A stretch of 64,000 nucleotides of DNA from Streptomyces sp. I6 (GCA_003725745.1 RHDP01000001.1:1-64000); one strand, 5' to 3'. Positions 21,853-31,000 are shown, numbered from the stretch's first letter. The notes: generated by a model not told the origin, from the sequence alone. A program made the numbers and translations.

Positions 21853-22802
21853 GAATCCTCGTGACCGGCGGTGCCGGCTTCATCGGCTCCCACTTCGTAC
21901 GGTCCTTCGCCGACGAGGACGAGCTGACCGTCGTCGACAAGCTGACCTACGCCGGGAACCCGGCCGGCCTGGCGCCCGTAGAGGACCGCCTCGCGTTCGT
22001 GCACGGCGACATCTGCGACGCGGCGCTCATGGCCGAGGTGGTGCCCGGCCACGACGCCGTCGTCAACTTCGCCGCCGAGTCCCACGTGGACCGGTCGATA
22101 GCCGGCGCGGAGGAGTTCGTCCGCAGCAACGTCCTCGGCGTACAGACCCTCATGCAGGCCTGCCTCGACGCGGGCGTCCCGAGAATCGTCCACGTCTCCA
22201 CCGACGAGGTGTACGGCAGCATCGACAGCGGGTCCTGGGACGAAACCGCCCCGCTCAGCCCCAACTCCCCCTACGCCGCCTCCAAGGCCGGCGGCGACCT
22301 GATCGCCCTCGCCTACGCCCGCACCCACGGGCTGCCGGTCAGCATCACCCGCTGCGGCAACAACTACGGGCCGTACCAGTACCCGGAGAAGGTCGTCCCG
22401 CTCTTCGTCACCAACCTCCTCGACGGCCTGGCCGTCCCGCTCTACGGTGACGGCACCAACGTGCGCGACTGGATCCATGTGGCCGACCACTGCCGAGCCG
22501 TTCGGCTGGTCGCCGACCGCGGGGAACCCGGTGAGGTCTACCATGTCGCCGGCACCGCCGAGCTGACCAATCTGGAGCTCACGGCCCGGCTGCTCGACGC
22601 ACTGGGCGCCGACCGGCGAATGATCGAGCGGGTCCCTGACCGCAAGGCCCATGACCGCCGCTACTCCTTGACCGACGCCAAGTTGCGGGCACTCGGGTAC
22701 GCCCCGTCGACCCCCTTCGACCAGGGTCTGGCCGAGACCGTGGAGTGGTACACGACCCACCGCGAGTGGTGGGAGCCGCTGAAGAAGCGCGGAGCTCCCT
22801 GA
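21849..22802 (+). CDS. staB: StaB, dTDP-glucose 4,6-dehydratase
   Basis: Extended SDR of 317 residues, uninterrupted, making dTDP-4-keto-6-deoxyglucose. The NAD site is ILVTGGAGFIGSHFV at the N-terminus. The catalytic block is HVSTDEVYG, with the Tyr-Lys in SPYAASKAGGD. RCGNNYGPYQYPEK and GDGTNVRDWIHV are typical of RmlB. ATG 21849 overlaps the staA stop. It is the last gene of the plus-strand unit and converges on staR across a 299-bp gap. Confidence 0.93.
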   Translation: MRILVTGGAGFIGSHFVRSFADEDELTVVDKLTYAGNPAGLAPVEDRLAFVHGDICDAALMAEVVPGHDAVVNFAAESHVDRSIAGAEEFVRSNVLGVQTLMQACLDAGVPRIVHVSTDEVYGSIDSGSWDETAPLSPNSPYAASKAGGDLIALAYARTHGLPVSITRCGNNYGPYQYPEKVVPLFVTNLLDGLAVPLYGDGTNVRDWIHVADHCRAVRLVADRGEPGEVYHVAGTAELTNLELTARLLDALGADRRMIERVPDRKAHDRRYSLTDAKLRALGYAPSTPFDQGLAETVEWYTTHREWWEPLKKRGAP

Positions 22803-22870
22803 GGTACGAAGGCCCGACGGCGGAACGGGGCCGTGACGACCGGCTGCTCCGCAGCGGGGGTCCCTTGGGC

Positions 22871-23000
22871 GCGAGCCCGGTCGAAGGCGGAGGGAGCGAA
22901 CGCCGTCGAAAGCGGAGGGAGCGAGCGCGGTCGACCGCAGGAGGAGCGAACGCCGTCGAAAGCGGAGGGAGCGAGCGCGGTCGACCGCAGGAGGAGCGAA
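22871..23000. repeat. 50-bp direct tandem repeat between convergent staB and staR
   Basis: Two identical 50-bp units at 22901-22950 and 22951-23000, preceded by a partial 30-bp unit at 22871-22900. Each unit contains the 12-bp palindrome GCGGTCGACCGC and is itself made of two related halves (GGAGGGAGCGA / GGAGGAGCGA). It lies in the 299-bp gap at the two 3' ends, where a bidirectional terminator is expected; the palindromes could serve as one. Confidence 0.85.
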
Positions 23001-23101
23001 CGCGCACGACGGACCGGATGCCGCCCCGCCACACGGGGGCGCCGCCGCCCGGCGACACGCACCTGCGTACCGGACGGCTGTCGCGGCCCCGCGGCGAAGC
23101 G

Positions 23102-25906
23102 CTACGCCCTGAGACGGATCAGTGCCGTGCGGGACCGGATCCCCAGCTTGCGGTAGATCTGCCGCAGATGGAACCCCACCGTGTGCGGGGAGATGAACAG
23201 ATGGCGGGCGGCCTGCTGGTTGGTGAGGCCGCCGGCCACCAGTTCGGCCACCTTCCGCTCGGTCTTGGTGAGGCTCTCCCAGCCGGAGACCGGCCGCTTG
23301 GCGTGCTTCCAGTGCCGGCGCCGTACCCCGAGCCCGCGCAGACGGGCACGGACCCGGGCGGCGTCCCGCTCGCCGCCGAGTGCGCCGTAGGCGCTCATGG
23401 CCCGGTCCAACTCGCTGATCGCGTTCTCGTGGTCCCCGCGGTCGAGCAGGAGAGCGGCGTGGTCCTCGGCCGCGGCGGCCTGTGCCCACGGGTTGCGGTG
23501 CAGCCGGCCGGCGCGGGCCAGGGCCTTGGGGTCGGCCTCGGCGAGCGCCCGGGCGTGCATAGCGGTGGCGAGCACCGAGGGGAGGCGAGGGTTGCGGACA
23601 AGGACGTCCTGGGTCGTGCCGATCACCATCTCGACGAGATCCGGCCGGTCGGCTGCGAGCATGGAGCGCACACACCAGGCCGCGGCGGCCGGGTCCTCCA
23701 GGACGGCTTCGCGTAGCGAACCTGCCTGAGCCCCGATCTCCGCGAGCACCTCCGCCGCCGCAAGGGGGCCGGCCTGGGCCTCGGCCAGTCGGGCGTTCAT
23801 CAGGAGGCGCGCCGCCCACCAGGGGCTGGAGGCGTGCTGGGGGAAGTCCTTCTTCAGGGCCCTGACGTGGTCCTCGGCCTGGGTGAGCGTCCCCCGGCGC
23901 AGCGCGACGGAGGCCAGGACCAGCCATGCCTGCGGTGCGAGCATCGGTATGTGGCGGCCGCCGGTGCCCACACCGGTCCTGGCCTCCGCCTCGGCCTCGT
24001 CCAGTCGGCCCTGGGCGAGGTGCAGTTGGGCGCGGAGAACGGCCGGGACGGCGGTGGTCAGCGCCGCGGTCTCCGGGGCGCTCGTCTCGGCGGAACTCCG
24101 GATGACGGCCGCTGCCTGCTCGTACTCGTCGGTCCTGGTGAGGGCGAAGGCCAGGAACCAGCGAGGATCGAGCATCTGCCCCTCCTCGCTCGTGCGGTCG
24201 AGCGCGACCGCCTCGCGCAGGGTGCTCACCGCCTCCCCCACCTCGCCTTCGCGCCACTGGCCGAAGGCGCGGAAGGTCATCGCACCGGCCACCACGGCCC
24301 GTGTGTGGCGGTCGGGGGCGTCGAGGATCTGCTGTGCACGGTCCATCGAGGTACCGTCGCCGGTCAGATAGGAGGCGGCGAGGTGGGCGATCACGGCTTC
24401 ACGGTGCTGGTCCCCGGCCCGTCGCGCCGCCAGCGCGTCGCCCGCGGCACGACGCGCCGACTGCACGTTTCCGAGCAGCAGCAGCGCGGTCGACATCGAC
24501 GCCTTCAGCGCGGCCACGTCCTCTGCGAACTCCGCAGGTAACGGGGGAGCCAGAGGCGCCGCGTCGTCGATCGCGGCCCTGGCCAGGGTGATCGCCCGCT
24601 CCAGGTGGCCCGCCTTGGTGCACGCCTCGACCGCCGTGCGCGCCAGACGCAGGCGTTCGGCCTGACCGGGGGCCAGCAGTTCCATGCAGCGGGTCGCCAG
24701 CGACGCCGCCGTGGACGGATCGGCGACGAGCAGCTTCCGCGCGCCGTCGGAGATGACGCGGATCTCCTCCGCGTTCCCGGGCTGGGCGACGTGGATCAGT
24801 TGAAGGGCGGCGCGTTCGACGCCGCCGGGACGCGGCAGCAGCATCTTCGCCGCCTGCCGGCGCAACAGGGCGCACACCGGTTGCGGTACGGAGTCGAGCA
24901 GGACACGCCAGATCGGCTCGGTCCTGAAGGCGAGGTCGTGTTCACCACAGACCAGCAGCCCCCGGTCGACCGCTTCGTCCACCGCCGTGAGCAGGCCGAC
25001 GGGTGCTTCGCCGAGCAGGGCCGACAGGTCCTCGGGTGCGAACGGCGATCCGAGCACCGCGGCCAGCCTGAGCGCCTTCAGGGTGGGCTCGGAGAGTGAC
25101 CTGAGATCTTGCTGGATGAGCGCGGAGAAGCGTTTCGGCACCGGCGCGGGCACACCGCCCCCGAGGAGGGCGGCGCCGGGCGGGCCGAGTTGCAGCCGGG
25201 AGGTACCGTCGACCACGCACAGGTCGTCGTCCGCGAGCCCGCGCATGAGCTCGATCACGGCACGGGGCGTGTCGTTGACGCTCTCCGCCAGGGCGAGGAG
25301 GGCCGGGTCGGGGGCGGCCCCGGTGCAGTCGGCGACCAGATGCACCAGCGCCTCGCCCTCGATGGGCCCCAGCTCCCGTACGTCTTCCACCGGAAGCCCG
25401 GCACGGAGCGTGCCGAGACAGTCCTTCAGCGGCTCGTGCAGCGCGTCGCCCCGGTCCGTGCTGAGGGCGATCAGCCAGAGGATCGGGAGCCCCTTGAGTG
25501 CGACCACGAGGTCGCACAATGCCGTCAGGGCGGGGAGGCTCGCCAGGTGCAGATCGTCGAGCACGACGACCGTACGGGCGCGGCCGGCATGGCGAAGCCG
25601 TGTCCGTGCCGCCTCGATCGCGGCGTCGGAGCCGGCCGGGACACCGCCCACGACCACGAAGCCGTCGGCGTCGGCGAGCTTGGCGGCTTCCGCCAGGAGG
25701 CGGGTCTTCCCCGCGCCGGGTGCCGCCTCCACCAGGAGGACCGCGCTGCGCCCACCGCGCGCCACTCGACGCAACTGCGCGCCGGTCTGGGCCAGCTGCT
25801 TTTCCCGGCCGCGCACCTCGGCTCGGGAAATGGGATCCCACGGGCGAACCGGGCCAGAAATCGCATTCTCTCTTCTCTCTATTACCGACCGCGAAGAGGT
25901 GTGCAT
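23102..25906 (-). CDS. staR: StaR, LAL-family (LuxR/MalT-type) pathway activator
   Basis: Large ATP-binding LuxR regulator of about 934 residues, uninterrupted. It has a Walker A AAPGAGKT near residue 61, a Walker B VVVLDDLH, a long helical middle part, and a C-terminal LuxR helix-turn-helix (TKTERKVAELVAGGLTNQQA, then FISPHTVGFHLRQIYRKLGI). RebR and StaR of this type activate indolocarbazole clusters. The frame is open to a GTG at 25945, but ATG 25906 has AGGGAGAAA directly upstream and is preferred, though the spacing is short. It is transcribed toward staB. Confidence 0.9.
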   Translation of the reverse strand: MHTSSRSVIERRENAISGPVRPWDPISRAEVRGREKQLAQTGAQLRRVARGGRSAVLLVEAAPGAGKTRLLAEAAKLADADGFVVVGGVPAGSDAAIEAARTRLRHAGRARTVVVLDDLHLASLPALTALCDLVVALKGLPILWLIALSTDRGDALHEPLKDCLGTLRAGLPVEDVRELGPIEGEALVHLVADCTGAAPDPALLALAESVNDTPRAVIELMRGLADDDLCVVDGTSRLQLGPPGAALLGGGVPAPVPKRFSALIQQDLRSLSEPTLKALRLAAVLGSPFAPEDLSALLGEAPVGLLTAVDEAVDRGLLVCGEHDLAFRTEPIWRVLLDSVPQPVCALLRRQAAKMLLPRPGGVERAALQLIHVAQPGNAEEIRVISDGARKLLVADPSTAASLATRCMELLAPGQAERLRLARTAVEACTKAGHLERAITLARAAIDDAAPLAPPLPAEFAEDVAALKASMSTALLLLGNVQSARRAAGDALAARRAGDQHREAVIAHLAASYLTGDGTSMDRAQQILDAPDRHTRAVVAGAMTFRAFGQWREGEVGEAVSTLREAVALDRTSEEGQMLDPRWFLAFALTRTDEYEQAAAVIRSSAETSAPETAALTTAVPAVLRAQLHLAQGRLDEAEAEARTGVGTGGRHIPMLAPQAWLVLASVALRRGTLTQAEDHVRALKKDFPQHASSPWWAARLLMNARLAEAQAGPLAAAEVLAEIGAQAGSLREAVLEDPAAAAWCVRSMLAADRPDLVEMVIGTTQDVLVRNPRLPSVLATAMHARALAEADPKALARAGRLHRNPWAQAAAAEDHAALLLDRGDHENAISELDRAMSAYGALGGERDAARVRARLRGLGVRRRHWKHAKRPVSGWESLTKTERKVAELVAGGLTNQQAARHLFISPHTVGFHLRQIYRKLGIRSRTALIRLRA

Positions 25907-25922
25907 TTTCTCCCTCATCGAC

Positions 25923-25935
25923 CAAATTTGATCAA
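25923..25935. promoter_or_regulatory. Overlapping palindromes at the staR start
   Basis: CAAATTTG (25923-25930) and TTGATCAA (25928-25935) overlap just upstream of the preferred staR ATG, in a notably AT-rich stretch. They could be an operator for staR control; there is no direct evidence. Confidence 0.3.
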
Positions 25936-26742
25936 GCCATTTCACATCCGATCATAAGACCGCCCGGCGGGCAAGACCACCCATACCGCCTCTTTACCGA
26001 GGCGTCGCCGTCGGGAAATCGCCAAGAAACCGCCCGGAAATCCAGTCGGCGAAAATGAGCAGCACGTCGTCAGGCACTGGCCCACGAGCCATCCTGCAGG
26101 CCCACCACCCCATGAACGCAAGGGATTCAGCCCCCGGGCGCGCCGCATGGAACCCGATCACTGCGGCGACCCTCCTGTTCGGAGAGCCGCTCACTCTTGA
26201 CTGGAGCCCTACCGAAGATGAACCGCAGCGACGACTGTTTTCTCGCCATCTTTGGCGAGTTCTTGCGCGCGTCCTGACCGCGCACCTCCGCCGGACTCGG
26301 GTTCGACGTGATTCGGCGGCCCGGAGTCGCGAATGCGAGGTCCGGCCAGGGCGGACATGCGTGTGCCCACCTGGAGGGCATTCCTCCGGTTGCTGTCCCG
26401 TAAATGATCTACGGCATGCCGATTGGCCGGCTCCTTTCCCTGCCACCCGGCGAGGGGGGTGTTGGTCACTTCCATGACGGCCGCGGGTGGACCTGACGAG
26501 GTGCCGGTACCCGCCCAAGCGGCCACCGCCCAGGCTCCCGCTCCCGCCGCCCGGTCGCCTGCAAGGTCAACTTCGGCCAACTGAAGTGCAGCGCACGGAG
26601 ATTGCAGTGACACGTATGGGGAAGTGGTGAAGAGTTGACGCACGATTTCCGGTACCCGGATGCAGCAACGGAGCTTCGGAGAGCCCATTCGGCGCTTCGG
26701 CACGAACCGGGTGCCAGACAAGCGATGGGAGACCAACCGACA
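25936..26742. other. Intergenic region between staR and the Endo H-like gene
   Basis: About 800 bp with lower GC content than the genes on either side. Several reading frames up to 180 residues cross it on both strands, but none has the expected codon bias, a good start or a recognisable domain. It should carry the staR promoter and the promoter of the downstream glycosidase. It also marks the right boundary of the sta cluster. Confidence 0.5.
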
Positions 26743-27648
26743 ATGTTCGATCATGTACGGAACAGAGTGCGGACAGCCGCGCTCGCGCTCTCGGCCGTCA
26801 CGGCCCTCACCTTCGGTACGGCCGGAGCAGCGGCGGACACCGCTCCCGCCAAGCAGGGGCCGATCTCGGTGGCCTACGTCGAGGTGAACAGCAACAGCAT
26901 CCTGAACGTCGGCAAGTACACGCTCGCCGACGGCGGCAACGTCTTCGACGTCGCCGTGATCTTCGCGGCGAACATCAACTACGACACGAGCACGAAGTCG
27001 GCGTACCTGTATTTCAACGAGAACGTGCAGCGCGTCCTCGACAACGCAGCCACGCAGATACGGCCGCTGCAGCAGCAGGGCATCAAGGTCGTGCTCTCAG
27101 TGCTCGGCAACCACCAGGGTGCAGGGTTCGCCAACTTCACCTCTCAGCAGGCGGCGTCGGCTTTCGCGAAAGAGATGTCGGACGCGGTGGCCCAGTACGG
27201 CCTCGACGGCATCGACTTCGACGACGAGTACGCCGAGTACGGCAAGAACGGCACGGCCCAGCCCAACGACAGTTCGTTCGTGCACCTGGTGACAGCACTG
27301 CGAGCGAACATGCCGGACAAGATCATCAGCCTCTACAACATCGGCCCGGCAGCCTCGCGCCTGTCCCATGGCGGCGTCGACATCTCCTCCACGTTCGACT
27401 ACGCCTGGAACCCGTACTACGGCACCTGGGGGGTCCCCCGCGTCGCACTACCCAAGTCGCAGTTGTCGCCGGCGGCCGTCTGGATCGGCCACACCTCGCC
27501 GAGCACATCCGCCTACCTCGCCCGCCGCACCGTCTCCGAGGGCTACGGTGTCTATCTCACCTACGACCTCGACGGCACCGATCGCAGCGCCGACGTCTCC
27601 GCGTTCACCAGGGAGCTGTACGGCAGTGACGCCGTCTACACGCCGTAG
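26743..27648 (+). CDS. Secreted endo-beta-N-acetylglucosaminidase, Endo H type (GH18)
   Basis: Close in sequence to Streptomyces Endo H, which cuts between the two core GlcNAc residues of high-mannose N-glycans outside the cell. 301 residues: signal peptide (MFDHVRNRVRTAALALSAV... AGAAA-DT), then QGPISVAYVEVNSN and IFAANINYD. The GH18 active site is GLDGIDFDDEYAEYG, with the acid Glu near residue 162, followed by YNIGPAASRLS and FDYAWNPYYGTW. ATG 26743 is chosen because the signal peptide starts there, as in Endo H; a GGGAG lies about 12 bp upstream. Not an obvious part of the sta pathway. Confidence 0.93.
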   Translation: MFDHVRNRVRTAALALSAVTALTFGTAGAAADTAPAKQGPISVAYVEVNSNSILNVGKYTLADGGNVFDVAVIFAANINYDTSTKSAYLYFNENVQRVLDNAATQIRPLQQQGIKVVLSVLGNHQGAGFANFTSQQAASAFAKEMSDAVAQYGLDGIDFDDEYAEYGKNGTAQPNDSSFVHLVTALRANMPDKIISLYNIGPAASRLSHGGVDISSTFDYAWNPYYGTWGVPRVALPKSQLSPAAVWIGHTSPSTSAYLARRTVSEGYGVYLTYDLDGTDRSADVSAFTRELYGSDAVYTP

Positions 27649-27759
27649 GCCACCCGCGCGTCCCCGCACGCGCCCCGCTCCCCGGCGAGCCCTCCCCGTC
27701 CCATAGGTCCGCACCCGTACGGGACCGCACCGTGACAACGATGTCGGCAGGGAGGTCGT

Positions 27760-27800
27760 GCGCCTGTCTGCTGCCTCGCAACGGGGCAGCAGACAGGCGC
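27760..27800. terminator. Strong 16-bp perfect hairpin downstream of the Endo H gene
   Basis: GCGCCTGTCTGCTGCC (27760-27775) pairs perfectly with 27785-27800 across a 9-nt loop, 112 bp after the Endo H stop. There is no T-run, as is usual in Streptomyces terminators. It also borders the IS3 remnant, so it might be part of a mobile element end. Confidence 0.6.
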
Positions 27801-27969
27801 CTGCGCATCGTTGAACTTGCCTTCCGTCCTCGTGCTCGGCCGCCGGGCACGGAAGCTTCGGCAGTGGGAAGGCAACCGCCGGGCGGCAGGGCCTCACCGA
27901 TGCCTGCCTCACAGCCGACGCGCAGGGCCGCACCCGGGCCGAACAGTTGAGGCGTCAGAGGGCGCGGTC

Positions 27970-28255
27970 GGCCGTTCTCCGCGCGCAGCCGGGCCAGTTC
28001 CTCATCCCGGCTCCCCGCGCTCTGCTCGCCCTGGCTGTGAGCGCGGCCGGCGTGCTCGTCGGCCTGGCGGCCCCAGCTCGGCAGCGTCTCGCCGGTCACC
28101 CCGTCATCCACCGCAACCGCCGCGTACCTGCGCTTCCCGCCCGCCGCGCGGTACAACGCGACCGCGTCGTTCCTGAACTCCGCCGGATACGAAGACGTGC
28201 GTCCCAGCAGAACACCTTCCCTCGGATCTGCACGATCCACGGTCAGGGTGTCCAT
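27970..28255 (-). pseudogene. IS3-family transposase OrfA remnant
   Basis: The translation from 28195 reads SYPAEFRNDAVALYRAAGG, GVTGETLPSW, and EELARLRAENGR. These are the helix-turn-helix and leucine-zipper start of an IS3 OrfA. After the RAENGR zipper the similarity stops, and no OrfB or terminal inverted repeats are seen. It is a fragment of an inactive element. Confidence 0.65.
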
Positions 28256-28354
28256 GTCACGGTGATCGCCTCAGCCCGAACCCATCAGTGGACCGGGACC
28301 ACCCGCCCCGGTTCGGGTGCGGGGGCGACCGCCCCGCACCCGAACCGGCCAGTC

Positions 28355-28711
28355 CTACGCGGTGAGTGGCGAACGCTCCCGCATGTAGCTGATCACGACC
28401 TCCCCGACGGCTTTGGTGACCCCTCCCGCGATCAGTGCCTTGATGCCCCAGCCCACGACGGGAAACCACACCAGCGCGGCTTCCGACGCGCCGCGCCCGG
28501 CCACGGCCCCTCCGATGGCCGCACTGACTCCTTCGATACTGAACGACTGCACCCGGTAGACCTTGGCCACGTCGTTCACCATCTTCATGTCCGCCATGCC
28601 GAGCACGAACGTGCTGCCCGGCACCCAGCTCACGGCCGTGGCCGCCGCGCACCAGCCGTGCACGATGTTTCGAGCCTTCCGGTCCGCTTCCTCGATCGTC
28701 TTCACTGCCAT
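28355..28711 (-). CDS. Small DUF697-like membrane-associated protein
   Basis: 118 residues. The pattern NIVHGWCAAATAVSWVPGS, then ADMKMVNDVAKVYRV, then glycine-rich helices (SAAIGGAVAGRG, WFPVVGWGIKALIAGG) matches the layout of DUF697/YcjF-type domains, usually found fused to or near GTPases. Here it stands alone. ATG 28711 has GGAGTCTC upstream. It is 100 bp downstream of the acidic-protein gene at 28812-29069, same strand, and lies between IS3 and IS256 remnants. No function can be stated. Confidence 0.6.
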   Translation of the reverse strand: MAVKTIEEADRKARNIVHGWCAAATAVSWVPGSTFVLGMADMKMVNDVAKVYRVQSFSIEGVSAAIGGAVAGRGASEAALVWFPVVGWGIKALIAGGVTKAVGEVVISYMRERSPLTA

Positions 28712-28811
28712 GAGACTCCAGTCCTTGCCAATGCCGCAGCCGTGCGGGCGGCACCGAGCCCGGTCGGGCCTGCGGCACGCGGTGGGTGGGAAAGTGGCGA
28801 AGCCCCGGACC

Positions 28812-29069
28812 TCAGAAGAAGTCGTCGTCCATATCGTCCATGGCGTCTACGTCGTTTGACGGGTCGTAGTCGGTGGAGTCGGACTCGTCGGAGTCGTCGT
28901 GGCCGGCCGTCGGGACATCGGTGCCCGCGGCGGTGTCCGCGTCCGTGACGGGGCCGGACTGCGACTGAAAGGCATCCTGGCGGTCGTAGAACTCCTCCGC
29001 GTCCGCGAGCATCTTGTCGCTGAACGCCTGGTATTCGTCTGGCGTCATGCTGCCTGGATCGACCGACAT
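28812..29069 (-). CDS. Very acidic 85-residue protein of unknown function
   Basis: Begins MSVDPGSMTPDEYQAFSDKM with a predicted helical first half, then a tail made largely of Asp, Ser and Glu, ending DDMDDDFF. ATG 29069 has the SD AGGGGG. It is likely co-transcribed with the DUF697-like gene downstream. Not recognised as any family. The acidic tail suggests a basic or nucleic-acid-binding partner, or protein-protein contact; this is a guess. Confidence 0.55.
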   Translation of the reverse strand: MSVDPGSMTPDEYQAFSDKMLADAEEFYDRQDAFQSQSGPVTDADTAAGTDVPTAGHDDSDESDSTDYDPSNDVDAMDDMDDDFF

Positions 29070-29339
29070 GACCACCCCCTCTGCTAGTGGCCCCCGCCGA
29101 GGCTCCGCTTGCCCCGGCGGAAGTATCGGCACATCGTGTATGCCACCGGCCTGTGCCGGTCAAACTCTCCTTCATCGGGCTACGTTGGGATACCCATGGA
29201 TACGACCGCCACTCAGACAGGTGGAGAGTTGCGGGACCGCCGGATCCCAGCCGTCCCGGTCGGATTCGTTCCGAGTTCTCGGGCCTCGGCTCGTGTCTCG
29301 TGATCCATTGCGCGTCAGACCGCAGGAGCGCGTCGCCGT

Positions 29340-29425
29340 CGGGGAGTACCTGGACGACGCCGGAGGGTTGTCTCGCGGTTGATCCGCTCCAGTGGGTTGG
29401 TGGACTGGATCACGATCTCGGTGAG
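29340..29425 (-). pseudogene. IS256-family transposase C-terminal fragment (minus strand)
   Basis: The minus-strand translation contains EIVIQSTNPLERINRE, the well-known STNPLERxNxE block near the C-terminus of IS256 transposases. It is flanked by unrelated sequence. It is opposite in strand to the fragment at 29484-29815, so the two come from different insertions or a rearranged one. Confidence 0.6.
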
Positions 29426-29483
29426 CCCGCCCGCTCGTACGCGTCCGCCCCGTCGCCTTCGTTGACGCGTCGCCTTCGTGAAC

Positions 29484-29815
29484 GCGTCGCCTTCGTGAAT
29501 GCCGTCAACGTGAGAATTCGCGATGGCAAGGTAGCCGACCGCCCCATCTACGTAGCCATGGCCGTCACCGTCGAGGGCATCCGCGATGTCCTCGGGATCC
29601 GGGCAGGCGACGGCGGCGAGGGCGCCGAGCACTGGCTCCGGGTTCTTCACCGGGCTAGAAACGCACAGTTGGAGACGCCCCCTGATGCTCGTCCGTGACG
29701 GGTGAAGGGGCTGCCCGACGCGGTCGAGACGGTCTGGTCCCGAACCGCCGTCCGGACGCGCATCGTTCACTCGATTCGCAACCGCGCCCGCTACTGCGCT
29801 CGTCAGGACAGCGAA
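29484..29815 (+). pseudogene. IS256-family transposase internal fragment (plus strand)
   Basis: The plus-strand translation FVNAVNVRIRDGKVADRPIY, then DVLGIRAGDGGEGAEHWLRV, then LMLVRDG and, one base out of frame, KGLPDAVETVWSRTAV with IVHSIRN covers the DDE catalytic core region of an IS256 (mutator-type) transposase. N- and C-terminal parts are missing and no terminal repeats are seen. The rest of 29070-30046 holds nothing I can assign. Confidence 0.7.
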
Positions 29816-30046
29816 CCGAACCTGTGCACGGAGCAGTTACACCCAGGGGTGGTCGTGGCGGGAGCGAGCACAGCAGGGATGGTCGACTCCTCCGACAGCG
29901 GGTCTCCTTGCCCGTGACCGGCCTCAACGACCAGTCACCACCGGGGGGCCGTTGCTTCATACCCACGACCACATCGGCATCTCCGCCCGAATGATCACCC
30001 GTGTGCGCCGCACGCTTCGATCGAGATCCGGTTTGCCGCAGCGCGC

Positions 30047-31000
30047 TCACAACGGCTTCTGATCGTAGGCGGCTTGGAGGCCGGCGTACGAGGAATTCAG
30101 GCGCGCTGATTCCGTTTCGTCCAAGGGGAGGACGAGGCACCGCTCAGCGCCTGACGCCCCCACCACACAGGGCAGGGAGACGACCGTCCCGGGCGGAAGG
30201 CCGTAGCCCGACGCGGCCAGGCACGAAACAGGCAGGATGTGCTTCTCGTCCCGTACCACCGACTGCACCAGCGCCGCGACCGCCGTAGCCGTCCCGAAGC
30301 TCGTATAGCCCTTCCGCCGGTGGATCTCCGCTCCCCGGGAATGGGTGAAGGACTCCAGATCCTTCTTCACCTCGTCCCATCCGGCGCCGTGGCCGGCAGG
30401 GAATGCCGTGACCGGGACGCCGCCGACGAGAGCCGACGACCAGACGACGAACGCGCTCTGTCCGTGCTCCCCGATGACATAGGCGTGGACGTTGGCGTGG
30501 TCGACGCCGATCCGCCGTCCCAACGCGTACCGGAGGCGAGCCGTGTCGTTCACCGTCCCGCTGCCCAGCACCAGATTCGGTGGGCGGTGCGTGTGCTCCA
30601 GCATGACCCTGGTCAGCAGTTCGACGGGATTGCTGACGATGACGACGACCGCCTCGGGCACCACCGCATCGAGTGATGCCACCACGTCCCTGATGATGGG
30701 GGCGTTCACGCCGAACAGCTCAAGCCTGTCCTGGCCGGTGGCCACGGTGGGCCCCACTGCCACCACCACGACGCCCACCTCGGACAGGTGGCGCAGGTCG
30801 TCCGTGACCCTCACGTCCTGCTCCCGTAGATGCGACACCGCGTCCGCGATGTCCCAGCCTTCGCCCTCGGCACGCGCGAGCACGCGGTCGTACAGCACCA
30901 CCCGGCGGGTCACCTCCCGCAGGACGAGAGCATTGGCGATCGCGGAGCCCAGATGCCCGGCACCCACCACGCCCACCGCTGTGCTTGGCACAGCCCCCAT
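30047..31000 (-). CDS. Lactate/malate dehydrogenase-family oxidoreductase
   Basis: NAD-dependent 2-hydroxyacid dehydrogenase of the LDH/MDH superfamily, 317 residues, uninterrupted. GVVGAGHLGSAIANAL is the NAD site, VIVSNPVELLTRVML and GSGTVNDTARLRYALG the substrate Arg region, and VIGEHGQSAFVVWSSA contains the catalytic His. LDH usually has LD rather than ND in the TVxDTAR block, so the substrate may be a branched 2-hydroxyacid. ATG 31000 has a strong AGGAGG. It stands alone between IS256 remnants and the epoxide hydrolase. Confidence 0.85.
   Translation of the reverse strand: MGAVPSTAVGVVGAGHLGSAIANALVLREVTRRVVLYDRVLARAEGEGWDIADAVSHLREQDVRVTDDLRHLSEVGVVVVAVGPTVATGQDRLELFGVNAPIIRDVVASLDAVVPEAVVVIVSNPVELLTRVMLEHTHRPPNLVLGSGTVNDTARLRYALGRRIGVDHANVHAYVIGEHGQSAFVVWSSALVGGVPVTAFPAGHGAGWDEVKKDLESFTHSRGAEIHRRKGYTSFGTATAVAALVQSVVRDEKHILPVSCLAASGYGLPPGTVVSLPCVVGASGAERCLVLPLDETESARLNSSYAGLQAAYDQKPL

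Noticed and set aside
22871-23000. CRISPR-like array
   Set aside because: Units are directly adjacent with no unique spacers, and only two complete copies exist.
21636-24257. 873-codon open frame on the minus strand across staB and the repeat
   Set aside because: Shadow frame; crosses the convergent gap and runs in another frame than StaR.
26055-26477. Hypothetical gene between staR and the Endo H gene
   Set aside because: No SD, poor codon bias and Arg/Cys-rich composition; an equally long frame exists on the other strand.
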